A stretch of 64,000 nucleotides of DNA from Pempheris klunzingeri (GCF_042242105.1 NC_092031.1:2998175-3062174), one strand, 5' to 3'. Positions 50,970 through 63,669 are shown, counted from the stretch's first letter. A program made the numbers and translations. Notes: generated by a model not told the origin, from the sequence alone.

Positions 50970-53900
50970 ATGGCTGAGCTGCATGTTGTGGAGCCGAGCG
51001 GTGCTGGCACCATAGAGCCGCCCGAGCACCGCGACGTCCGGGGCGGCTCTGTGCGCCTGGCTTCGCCCACTCTCATGGTTCCTCCGCGGAGCAGCCCGCT
51101 CAGTCCCGGCGGGGTGTCGAGCGGCGGCGGCGGCGGCGGTGGTGGTGGTGGTAGCGGACGGTCCGTGTTCGGGTTCCCGGTGAAGAGCAACCCCAGCTCC
51201 CCGTCCGAACCGGGGGACAAGCCGGGCTCCCGCTGGGTCCGTCTCAACGTCGGCGGGACCTACTTCATCACGACCAAACAGACGCTGTGCAGGGACCCGA
51301 AATCGTTCCTGTTCCGGCTGTGCCAGGAGGACCCAGACCTGGACTCCGACAAAGTGAGCCCCAGAAATTAGATTTATTTGTAGTTTCAGTCAGTACCCTC
51401 CAGGGAAAAACCGAGCTCAATGAGTGTCTGCAGCCTGAAAGTGTTCCTGTTTATAGATCATATTATATTTGTCCCATAATCAGAATAATAATGTGTTTTA
51501 TTTGTTTAGATATGGTTAAATTCACTGTTATAGAATCAGTAATGATCCTCTGCAATATAAGACTGTTACTAATGATCACTAGTGTTATAAATTAATCTGT
51601 TTATCTAATGTTATTAATGCAAAATCTTAATTTGGAAAGTAATTAGTGACCAAATCTGTCAAATAAATGTAGTAAAGTTCAGCACTTCCCTCTGAAATGT
51701 GGTGTTGTACAACTTTATAGTGCCATAATATAGAAATATTTAAGTAATATTCACATTTTATGATCTTAATGGCGAGTTTGGCTGTTAGAGCTGGTAGATA
51801 TGGTTAAATTCACTGTTATAATATCAGTAATGATATTCTGCAATATAAGACTGCCACTAATGATCACTAGTGTTATAAATTAATCTGTTTATCTAATGTT
51901 AGTAATGCAAAATCTTAATTTGGAAAGTACTTAGTGGCCATATCTGTCAAATAAATGTAGTAACAGACAGTATTTAACTCTAACTGTAGTGTAGTTCAAC
52001 TGTATGGTGCCATAATATAGAAATATTTAAGTAATGTTTCCATTATTAATGTAAAATCTTAATTTGGAAAGTAACTAGTGACCATTTCTGTCAAATAAAT
52101 GTAGTAAAGTTCAGCACTTCCCTCTGAAATGTGGTGTTGCACAACTTTATAGTGCCATAATATAGAAATATTTAAGTAATATTCGCATTTTATGATCTTA
52201 AAGCCGAGTTTGACTTTTAATATTGTGTATTATCTGTGTCAAAAGGACAAATCCGTCTGTCCCAATGATAATATCCACTTAGAGCTGGACGATTTGGTTG
52301 CATTCACTATTATTATATTAGTGATGATATTTTCCAGCGTCAGACTGCCGCTAATGATCACTGTTATTATAGATGAATCGGCTTAACGTAAATTTATTAC
52401 ATTTACATTACTGTTAATGTCCAGTGTTAATTGAAAAGTAACTAGTGACCATATCTGTCTAATAAATGTAGTAAAAGACATTTTAACTCTGTTTGACTCA
52501 GACTGTAGTGATGTTCAGCTGTATGATACCATTAAATAGATTCAAGGAATATTTCCATTTTATGATCTTAAAGGCAAGTTTGGCTGATTATCTGTGTCAA
52601 ATGGACTAATCAATTTGTCCCGATGATAATATGATCTTTTCCACTGTCAGTATTGATCACTGTTATTGCAAACACTCACTAATATTCTATACTAGTGGCC
52701 AAATCTGTCTAATTAATGTAGTAATGTGAATAAAACAGAAGTATTTAAGTAATATTTCTATTTTATGTTATTAAAGGAAGGTTTGACTTTTTAATATTAT
52801 TAATTATCTGTTAAATGAACAAATCCATCTGTCCAAATAATAATATGTTTTATGTTTGCATTCACTACTATGATATTAGTAATGTTAGTTTCCAGTATCA
52901 CGTTGCCACTGATGGTCACTTTTATCACAGATTAATCAGATTATCCAAGTAACTAGTGACCATATCTGTCACATAAATGGTTTAAAGTTCAGTATTTAAC
53001 TCTGAAATATAGTGTAGTGCAACTATACAGTACCGTGAAATAGAAATATTTAAGTAGTGTTTAGATTTTATGATCTTAAAGGCAGATTTCACCATTTATG
53101 CTTTAATAAAATTGATTACCTTTGTCAAATGTTGACAAGTGAGCAGGGTAATAGAGTTACATTCACTTTCATAACATTAGTTATATTTTCCAATATATCA
53201 TGCAAATATATGGAAACTGCAAGTAATGATCTTATTTTTCTATTGATTGATGTGTTTCTCCAGAGTTCTGAATGTGTAATGTTAATTTGCAAAGTAACTA
53301 GTGACCTTATCAATCAAATAAGTGCAATATTTCCCCCCTGGTATGTGGTGAAGTAGCATAAAACGGAAATATCGGTCCTGTTTTTGTTCATCATGACTGG
53401 TTTTCAAGCGTTGCTCCAGTTTAAACTGGGTCATATGGTTATGATGAGTTAACTCTGATATCGATAGACATCAAAAATAAGTCCAAAATCAATTAATAAA
53501 ACTATATAACTAACGATCATTCCATTATGAGTTCATCTGTCGATTATTTTCTAGATCTCGATTGATCGTTTAGTTAGTAAAATATCCATCAGAGCGTCGT
53601 CCACAGTTCCAAAGATATTCAGTTTAATATCAATAAACCAGAAAATATTTACATTTAAGAAGCTGGAATCAGAGAAATGTGATTAATCATTTATCTTAAT
53701 AGTTGGCAATTAATTTATTAGTTGATTAGTTGATTAATCGCTGCCGCCTGAAACAAAGACAAACCTCTGAGTACACCTTGATTTAAAAAGCAGAGGCTTT
53801 ATTTTAAAGTAATTTTCTCTATTTTCTGTACGTGTCCACAGTGTAACAGTGAGGACAAACCAACGCTCACCACAGATTTTGAGGCAGAGACAGATATCAA

Positions 53901-56027
53901 TAATTGATCGCTCAATAGATTTGATTATTTTAGACATTTTACAGCGTCACAGTCACAACGTTTGTCCACCTAAACCCACACGTATCTTTGGTTTTCTGTT
54001 GTTTTATTACTTTACAAACATATTTCTGATGAGCTAAACTGATATTGGCACGTTCGATGTATCGATCATGCTGTAATTTCTCAGTTTTGGCGGTAATGAA
54101 CTCGTTCTTCTCCTTGGTGACGCCAAACAAGTCGTCCTCACAAGGCTCAACTCTTTGTGCGTCCCCACAGGACGAGACAGGAGCCTACCTGATCGACAGG
54201 GACCCCACGTACTTCGGCCCCATCCTGAATTACCTCCGGCACGGAAAACTGATCATGGATAAAAACCTGGCGGAGGAAGGTAAACCGGCTTTCTGTCAGT
54301 GAGTTTAAAGTGTGTAGAGGCCAGAAGATGATGTCTAATGCTCCTTTTTTTTTTATCGTTTAAGGTGTTCTGGAGGAAGCCGAGTTCTACAACATTGCGT
54401 CTCTGGTGAGGCTGGTGAAAGAGAGGATACGGGACAACGAGAACCGGACGTCTCAGGTACAGAAAAAACAGAACAATGGGTGCAGGTCAGACGCCTGAGA
54501 ATAGAAATGGTGGATAAATCTGTGTACCAGACTTTCTCCTTGTACAAATATCAACAACAAAAAAAAAACAGCTTTTTGTTTGTGTGTGTGTGCAGATTAT
54601 TGGTGTTTTTATACGTGTGTGTGCTCTTGTCGTGTCCCTCAGGGCCCCGTGAAGCATGTGTATCGAGTACTACAGTGCCAAGAGGAGGAACTCACACAGA
54701 TGGTCTCAACCATGTCGGACGGTTGGAAATTTGAGCAGGTGCAGAAAATGCAGCTTTTTTTTCCCTCCTCCCTCTTGTCATGTTTTAGTTTATGCTTCAG
54801 TCGTTTTCAAAGCTGCTGTTTGGAGATGGACCTAAAACAAACGATTGAATTCCAATATCTTTATTATGAAAAGTCAGAATCAGTCAGTTTGCAAAAAAAT
54901 GTATCATGGTTGTATTTAAAGGATAGTTCCTGTATTTTCAAAACCTCGGTCCTAATTTTTCACACGTTTTGGGTTCAAAATAACTGGTAGATACAAAACC
55001 TTTGGGGTAATTGTGCCAGATCAAATACAGATTGTATTCTGATGATATTATGAAAAGGATCCCTGCAGAAACAGACCTGTAAGATCCTTTTTGTTTAACC
55101 AGAAACTGCCGTTATATCGCTCTCTTCAAAACCACCAGACTCCATTGACAAAAATGGTAATTTTATTTTGCAGAGCATGGCAGATGCTTTGTCTACTGTT
55201 GCCACGATGGGTTTTAGTTTTTTGTGTTATTGTGTGCTAGACAAACATTGTGATGCATCTGAACTAACCCTTTAAAATACTAAAGTCACACAATAATACA
55301 AACAAACTAACTGAACCAGGCAGCGGAGGTCCAGCAATTCCTGTGTAAAATTACTGTTTTTGCCAATGGAGTCTGGTGGCTTTGAAGAGAGCTCTATAAC
55401 TGGTTAAACAAAAATGCTCTTACAGTTGTATCACTATATAGAGATCTTTTCTGTAATCATTTAATGTTTAAGTGAATTAATGGAAATAATAATTAGTTGC
55501 AGTTATGCACTTTGGTGACTACTGGGACCAACAATCTAAAACCCAAATATATTCAGTTTATAATGATGCAAGTCAGAGAAAAAAAGCCCACATTTGAGGA
55601 GCTGGAGCCAAGAAAGACAAATCTAAGAGTCAAGATTTACAATTACAAACCTTACAATTTCCCGTCTTTCGCCTCAGCTCATAAGCATCGGCTCTTCTTA
55701 TAACTACGGCAACGAAGACCAGGCGGAGTTTCTATGTGTAGTTTCCCGGGAACTCAACAACTCCACCAACGGCATCGTCATCGAGCCCACTGAGAAGGCC
55801 AAGGTGAGCAGGATTAAAACACCAGAATTATCCTTTAACAATCTGGACGTTTTCCTTGATAAACGAATCAAAGGATTTCTTCATCGCTCCGGTTTTATCC
55901 TTTAATCACAAAACCTGGAAATAAGTCGGCTTCAGTTTGAAATTCTGAAGTGACTTGTTTGTTTTTCACTGATCTATTTTTCGTTTTGTCCTCCCAGATC
56001 CTTCAGGAGCGAGGCTCGCGGATGTGA
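50970..56027 (+). CDS. kctd2: KCTD2, BTB-domain Cullin-3 adaptor
   Basis: BTB/T1 protein of the KCTD2/5/17 group, which forms pentamers and brings substrates to Cullin-3 ubiquitin ligase. Exons: 50970-51353, 54171-54279, 54365-54456, 54643-54738, 55678-55803, 55998-56027. They give 278 aa (human KCTD2 263). The N-terminal ~88 residues are disordered with a ten-glycine run (51121-51153). The BTB domain starts at [11 protein letters not shown] (residue 89) and covers [18 protein letters not shown]. The C-terminal domain includes [19 protein letters not shown] and [20 protein letters not shown], and ends [29 protein letters not shown] and [14 protein letters not shown] match KCTD2 rather than KCTD5, although the first BTB strand ([13 protein letters not shown]) is also KCTD5-like. 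The ATG follows GAAC and is the first in frame. Confidence 0.9.
51490..53380 (+). repeat. Long-unit AT-rich repeat array (kctd2 intron 1)
   Basis: A block including GTTAAATTCACTGTTATA, AAGACTGTTACTAATGATCA, GTAACTAGTGACCATATCTG and AAATAAATGTAGTAA recurs. The AGTGACC landmark appears near 51645, 51934, 52077, 52444, 52693, 52957 and 53302, about seven degenerate copies, with a clean spacing of about 289 bp between the first two. Copies decay towards the 3' side. Confidence 0.85.
53480..53755 (+). repeat. Dispersed repeat, forward copy (kctd2 intron 1)
   Basis: Contains AAAGATATTCAGTTTAATAT, AAACCAGAAAATATTTACAT, AAGAAGCTGGAATCAGAGAA and TTAGTTGATTAATCG. Same family as 14220-14480, 18430-18670, 55470-55650 and 58030-58450. 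Confidence 0.7.
55030..55455. mobile_element. Palindromic MITE-like element, copy 2 (kctd2 intron 4)
   Basis: The left half has GAAAAGGATCCCTGCAG, GATCCTTTTTGTTTAACCAG, ATATCGCTCTCTTC and CCAGACTCCATTGAC. The right half reads back as GCCAATGGAGTCTGG, GAAGAGAGCTCTATAACTGG and TTAAACAAAAATGC. The centre has a second nested pair (TGTGTTATTGTGTG / CACACAATAATACA). Same family as 21730-22165 and 61380-61840. Confidence 0.75.
55470..55650 (+). repeat. Dispersed repeat, forward copy (kctd2 intron 4)
   Basis: GACCAACAATCTAAAACCCA, AATATATTCAGTTTATAATG and GAGGAGCTGGAGCCAAGA follow the family order. It ends about 25 bp before the acceptor of the exon at 55678. Confidence 0.65.
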
Positions 56028-59000
56028 GGCGAAGCAGATCCTGAGCTAAATAACACTTAATCAACAAAAACAAAACAATAACATGAACATTTGCTCCAGT
56101 TTTCATCAAGATCCTTGAGTTTTACCCCCCTTCCACCTTCCTACCATCACCGCCAACATCATCATCATCATCGTCCTCGTCGCCATCATCGACCCCCTTC
56201 CCTCCTCCTCTGGTGTGCCTTTCCACAGCGGGGGCTCCCCGACGCCCCCATCTCCTCCAGAGCTGCGACACAACCCTGGCTTGTCTTCTCATTTCTTCTC
56301 CTCCACCGCCGGCTGTGGAACACTTCAGGGGGAGTTAAAAAGGGATTACAAGTGAGCGGTTTTCCTCAAAGCAGCTCTTTGATGGTCAGTGTCACTGCGG
56401 TGCGGGCTACGGTGCTGATGGTAGCCCCTCACTATTGTCAGGGGACGGAGGCCCAGCACAGAGCTACTATAAATCATCTTCATCGCCATCATCCTCGCTA
56501 TTAACAGACAGGATACTTCCTCTCTCTGATACATTTGGCTCTGTCGACTTAGCAGAAATCTCCTCAGGACTCTTAAGGGACATAAAGGAACGAACACATC
56601 TCCACTGACTGAGCCTCTCTCTTTACCTGAATCTGTTCACGGGGCGAGCACCGGCGCCCGCCGACTCCCAGACTCCTCGGCTGACGCCCGAGGCAGGTCG
56701 CGGCACAACAAACCGAGCCGGGAGGCGGAGGACGAGATGGGGCGGTCGCAGGCAGTGACGTGACGCAGAGTCCCATCGCTCTGTCCGAACCGGCCTGGTG
56801 CAGCATCTCCTCCGCTGTCTTGAGTCTTCAGAGGCGCCGCGTCGTCCTCCTGCACTGCAGCGTCCTCCTGCTCCTCCTCTTTTACTGTTTTTGGCCTCCA
56901 GGGAGAAAATTTGGGATATTTTATTTCTGCGCTAAAGAAAACAAATGACTCAAAAAGACTTCACCTGTGTACAATTTGTCAAGGCATGTGAGGAATCTAT
57001 ATAAATCTATATAGGCTACATGATGAAATTATATGAAAAATTGAATGCAAATGGTGTAATTATTGATTTCTGTATCATAGTCATATATTTACATATTCTG
57101 GTGGGTGAGTCTGTTTCAACGATGGAGAAAAATATCATTTTTCATAACCAGTTTTCCTGAAGGTTTCCCTACCGGTAACATGGATGTGAGTTTGCGTATG
57201 CAGTGCCTCTCTGCTTTCTGTCCATGACTGAAATATCACACGTTTTTCAGCTGCACGTTTTCTGTAGTGTTCCTCAAAAAAAGAAAAAAAACTCCAGATA
57301 CTGTCGATACGTTTTCTCTTAGATATCCTACTTTGATCTCTTGCATATCTTAAAATTGTAATTAGGGACAAGGAAAACTACTGTCATCGCCATTTGTCCA
57401 GATAAAGCGTGGCGTGGCGTGGCGGGGATTGGACTGTGGCCAGTTTGTACGCTGCCTCAAACCCCCCGGAGCGCCCCTCCCTCCCCGGCCTTGTGCCCTT
57501 CTCATGCCAATATCCACTCACTCTGCAGCTGCCTCTGTTTGCCAGCCCTCAACTTTAACACCCAAATGACTGTCTCGTCTTACGTTCTGCAGCACTTGTA
57601 GCAACTGTGGCGCAATTGTACTCCTCGCGCTTAAAGCCCTGAGATACCTGAGCCTGCATTATCACAGAAATGTCCACACTGTAAGCGAACCTGCCAGATG
57701 GGACGTGTCTTCAGTTTTCTGAGCTACAGAGAGAAAGAAGCCTTTATTTCAGATGTTATGGGACTTTTTTTGTTTGTTTTTTTAAACCTGTGGCAGCAGA
57801 TAGGTACCAACTCGGCTGAGTTATATTTCTCTGGAAATATACTTGACATTAAGTTGCTATGTGATAACGCTGCTTTTAAGACTCGTAGCAACATTGGAGC
57901 AACATGGAAACACATGCATACTGATTCCAGCCACACATCTCTGATGTTATGGTGAAAATGAATGATTACTGATTAATAGAAGTATATTTTTTCTACTTCA
58001 AATTTGCATTTTCCCAAACTGCAGTGGTGCAATACAATAGAGCTGAAACGATCATTGAATTAAGTGTGAAGTCAAGTTTTCTGGTTGATGAAACAAGATA
58101 TTTGAAGATGTTTTCCTTCGGCTCTGAGAAAATGTTTTGGGGAATTTAGAATGTAATCAGCAAAGATCATTTGCAGGACTGCACCTAATGATTGTTTTCA
58201 GTAATGAGGATTCTTTTTTTCAATGAAATATTTAATCGTGTCGCCTATAAAGTGTCAGAGAATAGTGAAAAATGCCAGATGGAAGTTCTTAGAGCCTGCA
58301 GTGATGTCTTCAAATCGCTTGTCTCCTGCAACCGACCCAAAGATATTCAGCTTATAATTAAATAAAACAAGAGAAATCCAGCAAATCTTCACATTTATGA
58401 AACTAAAACCAGTGAATATTTGCCAGTTTTGCATGAAAACACTTCTTACTAGACGTGTTGTTGCTGCCCGACCCTACAAAAACTTTACAATGTTGTTACT
58501 GGTGTAAATGCAGCTTTGTTATATGAGCAACTGGATGCAAAGTTTGAGCCATATTTACACATATCAGATGGAGGGTTGAAACATTTCGTTGTTGCCCATC
58601 GTGCAGACTGAACTGACATTTCAATCGCTGTCCCTTAAAGCCGAGGGACGCCCCGATCTTTATCACCGGCATCGATCACTTTGATACGCCATCCTTTGTA
58701 TAAAGAACATATTTGATGCCGTTATGTTATATCAAGCATGAACAAAAAGAATGCATTTAACGAGAAAAAAAAAAAAACTGTACCTTTTGCTGTTGTCCTG
58801 CTCCCTGACCGTGTTCAGTCAGGCCTCAGAGCTCAGACTTTGATGTGACTTCTTCTTCTTCGTTGTTTTTTTTTCCTCTCCTCTCGACTGTGTGTTGTGC
58901 AGTTTTATTCTGCCGATCGGAGTCGTGAGCAGACGGTGTGCTGCTAAAAACGCCCAAAACGTCTCATTGAGGAGCACTTTTCCTCCCTCGTTGTTCTCTG

Positions 59001-59680
59001 GGCCTTTGCAAAGCACCTTGGGTGTTGTTTCCCTTCGTCTGTGTCCAGTGTTGTGCCTTTGACCTGTGTTGTGCACAGTTGTTCTCCCCTCTTATCATAA
59101 GGTGCCTCTCATACCTTAAAAAATCCAGGAGGCACCTACCTGAGGTATAATGTATAATGCGGTCTTTAGCTTGTTTTCTATTGTTAGTGTTTCAGTGAGA
59201 GGCAAGCCAAACAAATCCATCGTCCCCTGCATTATTTCAAGTTTTATGACACATACCGACAAACTGAAAATGAGTACCAGCTGCTTTCTTTGTGCCATCG
59301 CTTTTGTGCTAAATCCACCCACGATCCCTTACACTCCTGGAGGTTCAAAATTGTGTCTGAATCTGCTGTAAGCGCTGGCGGTGGTCGGCGTGGTGTTTAC
59401 AGCGCTACCTAACGGGAGGGAAGCAGGGAGCAGTCGGCAGCGGGAAGACCAGTCAAAGCAGGTTTCCCTCCTCTGCTTTTATCTTAGTAAAACTCCAGCA
59501 GTGCTCTTGTTATCAGAAATCGATTTGACTATTAACTCGCCATCGTTTGGCTTCTTTCTTTTCTTGAGTTGCATGCTGAAGCCACCTCTAACGATTCAAC
59601 TTTTAGATGTGTGTAATCGACCTTTTAAAGCACTTATGTACCCGTCACCTTTGTGAACCCAGTTTGATCTTCACCTCGGT
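56028..59680 (+). other. kctd2: kctd2 3'UTR and downstream DNA, extent uncertain
   Basis: Starts after the TGA at 56025-56027. It contains a CAT-rich stretch (56156-56192) and a dispersed-repeat copy at about 58030-58450 (GAGCTGAAACGATCATTGAA, CCCAAAGATATTCAGCTTAT). One AATAAA at 58361-58366 lies inside that repeat. No other coding exon was found. The true transcript end cannot be fixed from sequence alone. Confidence 0.5.
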
Positions 59681-59689
59681 TGTGCAGTT

Positions 59690-60190
59690 CAGTGGTTCCC
59701 AAACTGTAGGGGGAGTCAGAACTCCCGGCAAAGGTCAGAAGGAAGCTAACGAGAAAAACTACAACATATTTCTGCTTATTTCTTCAGCTTTTCCTCTAAT
59801 AATTGATTTCCATCAGCCGTGATAGCGTCATGGCTCTGTGTCAGTCAGGCGGCTCACCAGACTGAAATATCTCAGCAGCTTTGACATGTTGCACAGGCGC
59901 TCTTGTTGCCCAGAGGATGAACCCTCATGACTCTGGTGATGCTATGATTTTTCATGTAGCGCATGAATTTTAACGTATTCAGTAATTTATCAGCAAATCC
60001 CTGCAAAAGTAGCGACATTCCCATCAGCCTCGGCTGCTCTTAGTGCTAGTAAGTGAGAGGTTAGCATCCTAACACTTAAAAGAAAGATGGTTAAAAACAT
60101 TACTATCTGCTAAAAGCTAGTTTGGAAAGCTTTACGTCTGCAGGAGGTTACAGACGAGTGACCGCAACCCAAAAAGTTTGGGAACCACTG
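59690..60190. mobile_element. Non-autonomous hAT-like element (501 bp)
   Basis: Begins CAGTGGTTCCCAAACT and ends AGTTTGGGAACCACTG, a perfect 16-bp terminal inverted repeat of hAT type. The inside has no transposase. The flanking 8 bp (left GTGCAGTT, right ACCTAGCT) do not match, so the duplication has decayed or the ends recombined. Confidence 0.8.
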
Positions 60191-60199
60191 ACCTAGCTG

Positions 60200-61370
60200 A
60201 ACTTTGCAGTGTGATTTTTTTTTTTTTTTTTTTTTCTGAACATTTGCATCAAGCACCTGTTTTTAAAAACATAAAAAAGATGAACTTTTGATCCTGACTT
60301 TTTACTTTCACCTGCACTAGTTAGTCCACAGATAATGTGCAATTTATACAAATCTGCAAAAACAAAAAAAAGAGTATATGCCGTTGTTCGGGCACGTGAA
60401 AACACGAGAGCATGCGTCGTTCTAGAGATTATGATGTTCTGTACTGGATTTTGTCTGACCTCTGTGTTGGTGCAAAGTGTATGTGATGCATGGTGGGGGG
60501 AGCAGAGGGAAGGCATGGCTCTGTGGTATGTAGGTGTAGATTTCTTGTGTGGAACAGTTGGTCTTCAACTAGACATATTCCCTACTCACATGATCCGTCT
60601 CTTTGTTATTTTTGTATCTCTGTCATGCCGATCTAACTTAAAAGTAGATGAAGAATAGCTAGCTTTCAACGCAAATTAACCAACCAATCAGATTGCAGAT
60701 CGCTCCCCTCCCCCCGACCTCGGTTTATTAAGCATTTACGCAACCCGCAGGTCAACACACACAAAAGAAAGAATTCTTTTTTATTTTTAAATTCATGGAT
60801 CATTTTGCCAGTTAATCTGTAAACACCTGCATGCGTTTGTGAACATGCACACTTGTACACTCATTTAGACGTATTGAAAATGTCACCTATTAACAGTTAC
60901 TTTGTGTTCATTTATCAACAGTATTGATGTCAAATGTGAATATTGTCAATGGAGACTGTGGAGAAATGTTTGGAAGCTGACAAAAAAAAAACATTTTGTC
61001 CGATTGTTTCTTTCACTTTTATTTATTTTATATTTTTTGAATTTTGTCTACCAATGTTGTTTCTTTACATGTAACAATTTTAACAAAACCCTGTCTGGTT
61101 TTTAATCATAAAATGTGTCTGTGTTTTAAAATGTGGCTCGCTGGCTGTTTGTCGAAGCTAAAAACACGATGAACGTACTGAAGTATGACAGATTTACAAA
61201 GTGGCATCGAAAGTTTTGACCCCATTTGAAACTTATTCCGCCAACTGTGATCATTTTACTTGATGTGTATTTACATATGTTATCGTTGCCTACGATGGGC
61301 AAAGCCACAAAAACTCAGCTTATGGTCACAAACATTGCAGTAAATAATAAGATGTTATTGTCTTGATCTA
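60200..61370. other. No gene seen
   Basis: AT-rich with poly-T (60213-60235). No supported exon. Confidence 0.5.
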
Positions 61371-61379
61371 TAAAAAGAT

Positions 61380-61840
61380 CTGTTAAAAACACTAATGTCA
61401 CATAATAACACAAACAAATCAACTTAGCAGTAGATGCAGAACAGAATTACTGCTTTTGTCAATGGAGTCTGGTGGGTTTGATGAGAACGATATAATGAAA
61501 CAAACAGACCTGTAACATCCTTTTTATTTATTCAAAGCCACCAGACTCCATTAACAAAAACAATAATTTTACATGGGAGTTGCTGGTCCACCGCTGCTTC
61601 GATCGGTTAGTTTGTTTGTGTTACTGTGTGACTTTGACGTTTTAAAGGGTTGAGTTTGGGTCCAACACAATGTTTGTTTAATGAACAAAAACACAAACAA
61701 ACTAACCAATCAAGGCAGGGGTAGACCAGCAACACCTGTGTTCTGCAAAATAAAATTACTGGTTTTGTCAATGTAGTCTGGTGTGTGTGCAGAGAGCGAT
61801 ATAACGGCTGTTTCTGGTTAAACCAAAAGGTCTTCCAGGT
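61380..61840. mobile_element. Palindromic MITE-like element, copy 3 (complex)
   Basis: Contains TTTTGTCAATGGAGTCTGGT (about 61455), CCACCAGACTCCATTAAC (61541), TTAGTTTGTTTGTGTTAC, ACACAAACAAACTAACCAA and TTTTGTCAATGTAGTCTGG (61764), then GCGATATAACGGCTGTTTCT and GGTTAAACCAAAAGGTCTTC. The arm motif occurs three times in alternating orientation, as if two copies are nested or partly duplicated. Confidence 0.7.
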
Positions 61841-62439
61841 TTATTGGTGACATAATGTGACAAAACCAAAACAGTTTCCCCTTTCTCCTCATCGCCGAAA
61901 TGCTCGACCACTGATGTCACGGCGTCCTGGAGTACACCTGCACGTCACTGTGGCAAGGTGAGAGGTCAGACCACAGGAGGTCAGCAGCAACAAGATTTCC
62001 AAAAACAGTTAAGTTGCTCTTTATGTACCAGAAACAGAAGTAAAAGTCCTGCATTTGTAAAAGTACAGAAGTGTGATAAGATCAACTTTATTAATCCCGC
62101 AGGAAATTATTTAATTATCAGCAAAGTGTCAAATTTAAAAGCCTTTTTCATGGAGAGAAAGTTTTCTATCATTATAACTGTGGTTATTATGTTATCATGG
62201 ATGTTTTGACATGTTAGTAGCATGAGCTGTCTGGTAGTTTCATGGATTAATATTTGATTAGATGATTGTTTTAGAGATAAAATCTGTTACAGCTGTCAGA
62301 AAGACGTTGAAGAGCCAAACCGAGAAGTGCAAATGAGTATTAAAATGCAAAATATTTACGGGAAGCACGTCAGATTAGTACTACAGTGCAGCACTATGGT
62401 CGGATAGCACAGCACTCACACTGTAATATGATCAGCTTC

Positions 62440-62710
62440 CTCTCACACTCCTCACTTGAGTGCGCACAGTGGCCTCCATTACGGCTCCAGTGTGCAGCAG
62501 CACCGGCGGCAGCAGCAGCAGCAGCAGCGGGGCTGGGGCCTGCGCACAGCCCGCATCCAGGACACCACGACAGTCTCCTCCCACCGTGACCGGGGCTGCT
62601 TTGGGGAGGAGACCCGCAGACGGCAGCTGCTGCTCCGGCAGTCATCGAGGAGAGACCGCGCCTGTTCGGGAGCAGGAGGCGGGAGCCGGACAGCCAACAC
62701 TTAGAAAAAG
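62440..62710 (+). other. GC-rich segment with (CAG)n, possible first exon of an unidentified gene
   Basis: A sharp GC rise with many CpGs, a GCA/CAG run at about 62509-62537, and a possible donor (AAAAAG then GTGATT) at about 62709-62711. All three plus-strand frames are open for 60-85 codons, but none resembles a known protein. It could be a 5'UTR/CpG-island promoter of a gene to the right of the window. Confidence 0.35.
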
Positions 62711-62719
62711 GTGATTTTT

Positions 62720-63360
62720 TTTAGATTTAAATTTACAAATTCACGAAAGAAATGTCTGCTGTTATCACTTCCTCTCTGTGCCGAAAGTGATTTTGAGGAT
62801 TTTTATCCAGCAGGGTTAAATAACACTGACTGAAACAGAATATGGGTAATTTTGCCCTTTAAAATGGGGTCTGGGCAGATAATCCGTCTGCTGGTGGGGC
62901 TTTTAACGCGTAAGAAAACTGGAATTATCACGACTTGCCACGTGGGTGAAGCTGGCAAAGAAGCCTGCGCGTCAATACAGCTGAAAAAATGTGCTCAGAG
63001 TGAATATTTAATCCTGATTGAGCTCATTTTTTATGCCACTATTCAAATTCCAACATCTGACATGTCAAACCGGCGACAATTACGCAGCGCTGCCATCCCT
63101 CCACGGGCTGTCCCACCGGCAGGACCAGCCGCGCAGCATCACTTTTTATTCATGAAGGAAGAAATGCAGGAAGAAATTTTCCCCGACACCCCTCATCCAC
63201 CCCCCATGACACCTTTAGGTGCATTTAAGAGGCACACTAAGAGGACCCATGGCTGCAGGACAGAGGGAGACAGAAACAGGACGTCATGGTTTGGTGGTGG
63301 TGCAGATTTCAGAGATATGAGAGGCCTCCCTCACCCCCCTCAGTGATGGGGGACATGAGG
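62720..63360. other. No supported gene
   Basis: A 164-codon plus-strand frame at 62852-63346 is the longest in the window, but it has low-complexity proline/histidine content, no splice signals and no recognisable domain. I do not call it a gene. Confidence 0.45.
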
Positions 63361-63369
63361 GGCAGCAGT

Positions 63370-63600
63370 GCACTATGTGGCCAAAAGTATGTGGACACTG
63401 TCACCCTGTCTCCATGCTGCAGTGCACTTTTGTTGTGGGGCTGTTTGTCCTGGTTTTGGCCCATGTGTCACCACCACTGTTTCCAAAACAGAAATACCTG
63501 TCCCAGGGTGCGGTTTTCCAAAACTTCTGTCTGCCCTGAATGTGTCTCCAGAATCCTCAAAGAACATACAGATAATATTATTCAGTCTGCTGCACAAACA
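63370..63600. mobile_element. Tc1/mariner-like fragment (tentative)
   Basis: GTGCACTATGTGGCCAAAAG and TATGTGGACAC resemble the terminal sequence of a widespread teleost element with a CACTATATGGCCAAAAGTAT-type end. TTTGTTGTGGGGCTGTTTGT inside also recalls that family. The other end is not found; assignment is from memory of the family. Confidence 0.5.
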
Positions 63601-63669
63601 TTAAACATTAAACCCCTTTTAAAAGGAAAGGGAACACATTAGATGTGCTCATGTCTGCCAGCAGCTGGT

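Noticed and set aside
50970-56027. Calling the BTB gene kctd5
   Set aside because: Part of the BTB domain is KCTD5-like, but the [20 protein letters not shown] and [13 protein letters not shown] stretches are KCTD2-type.
62852-63346. 164-codon plus-strand open frame
   Set aside because: Longest frame in the window, but no domain, no splice signals and low-complexity Pro/His stretches; consistent with chance plus a GC-rich patch.
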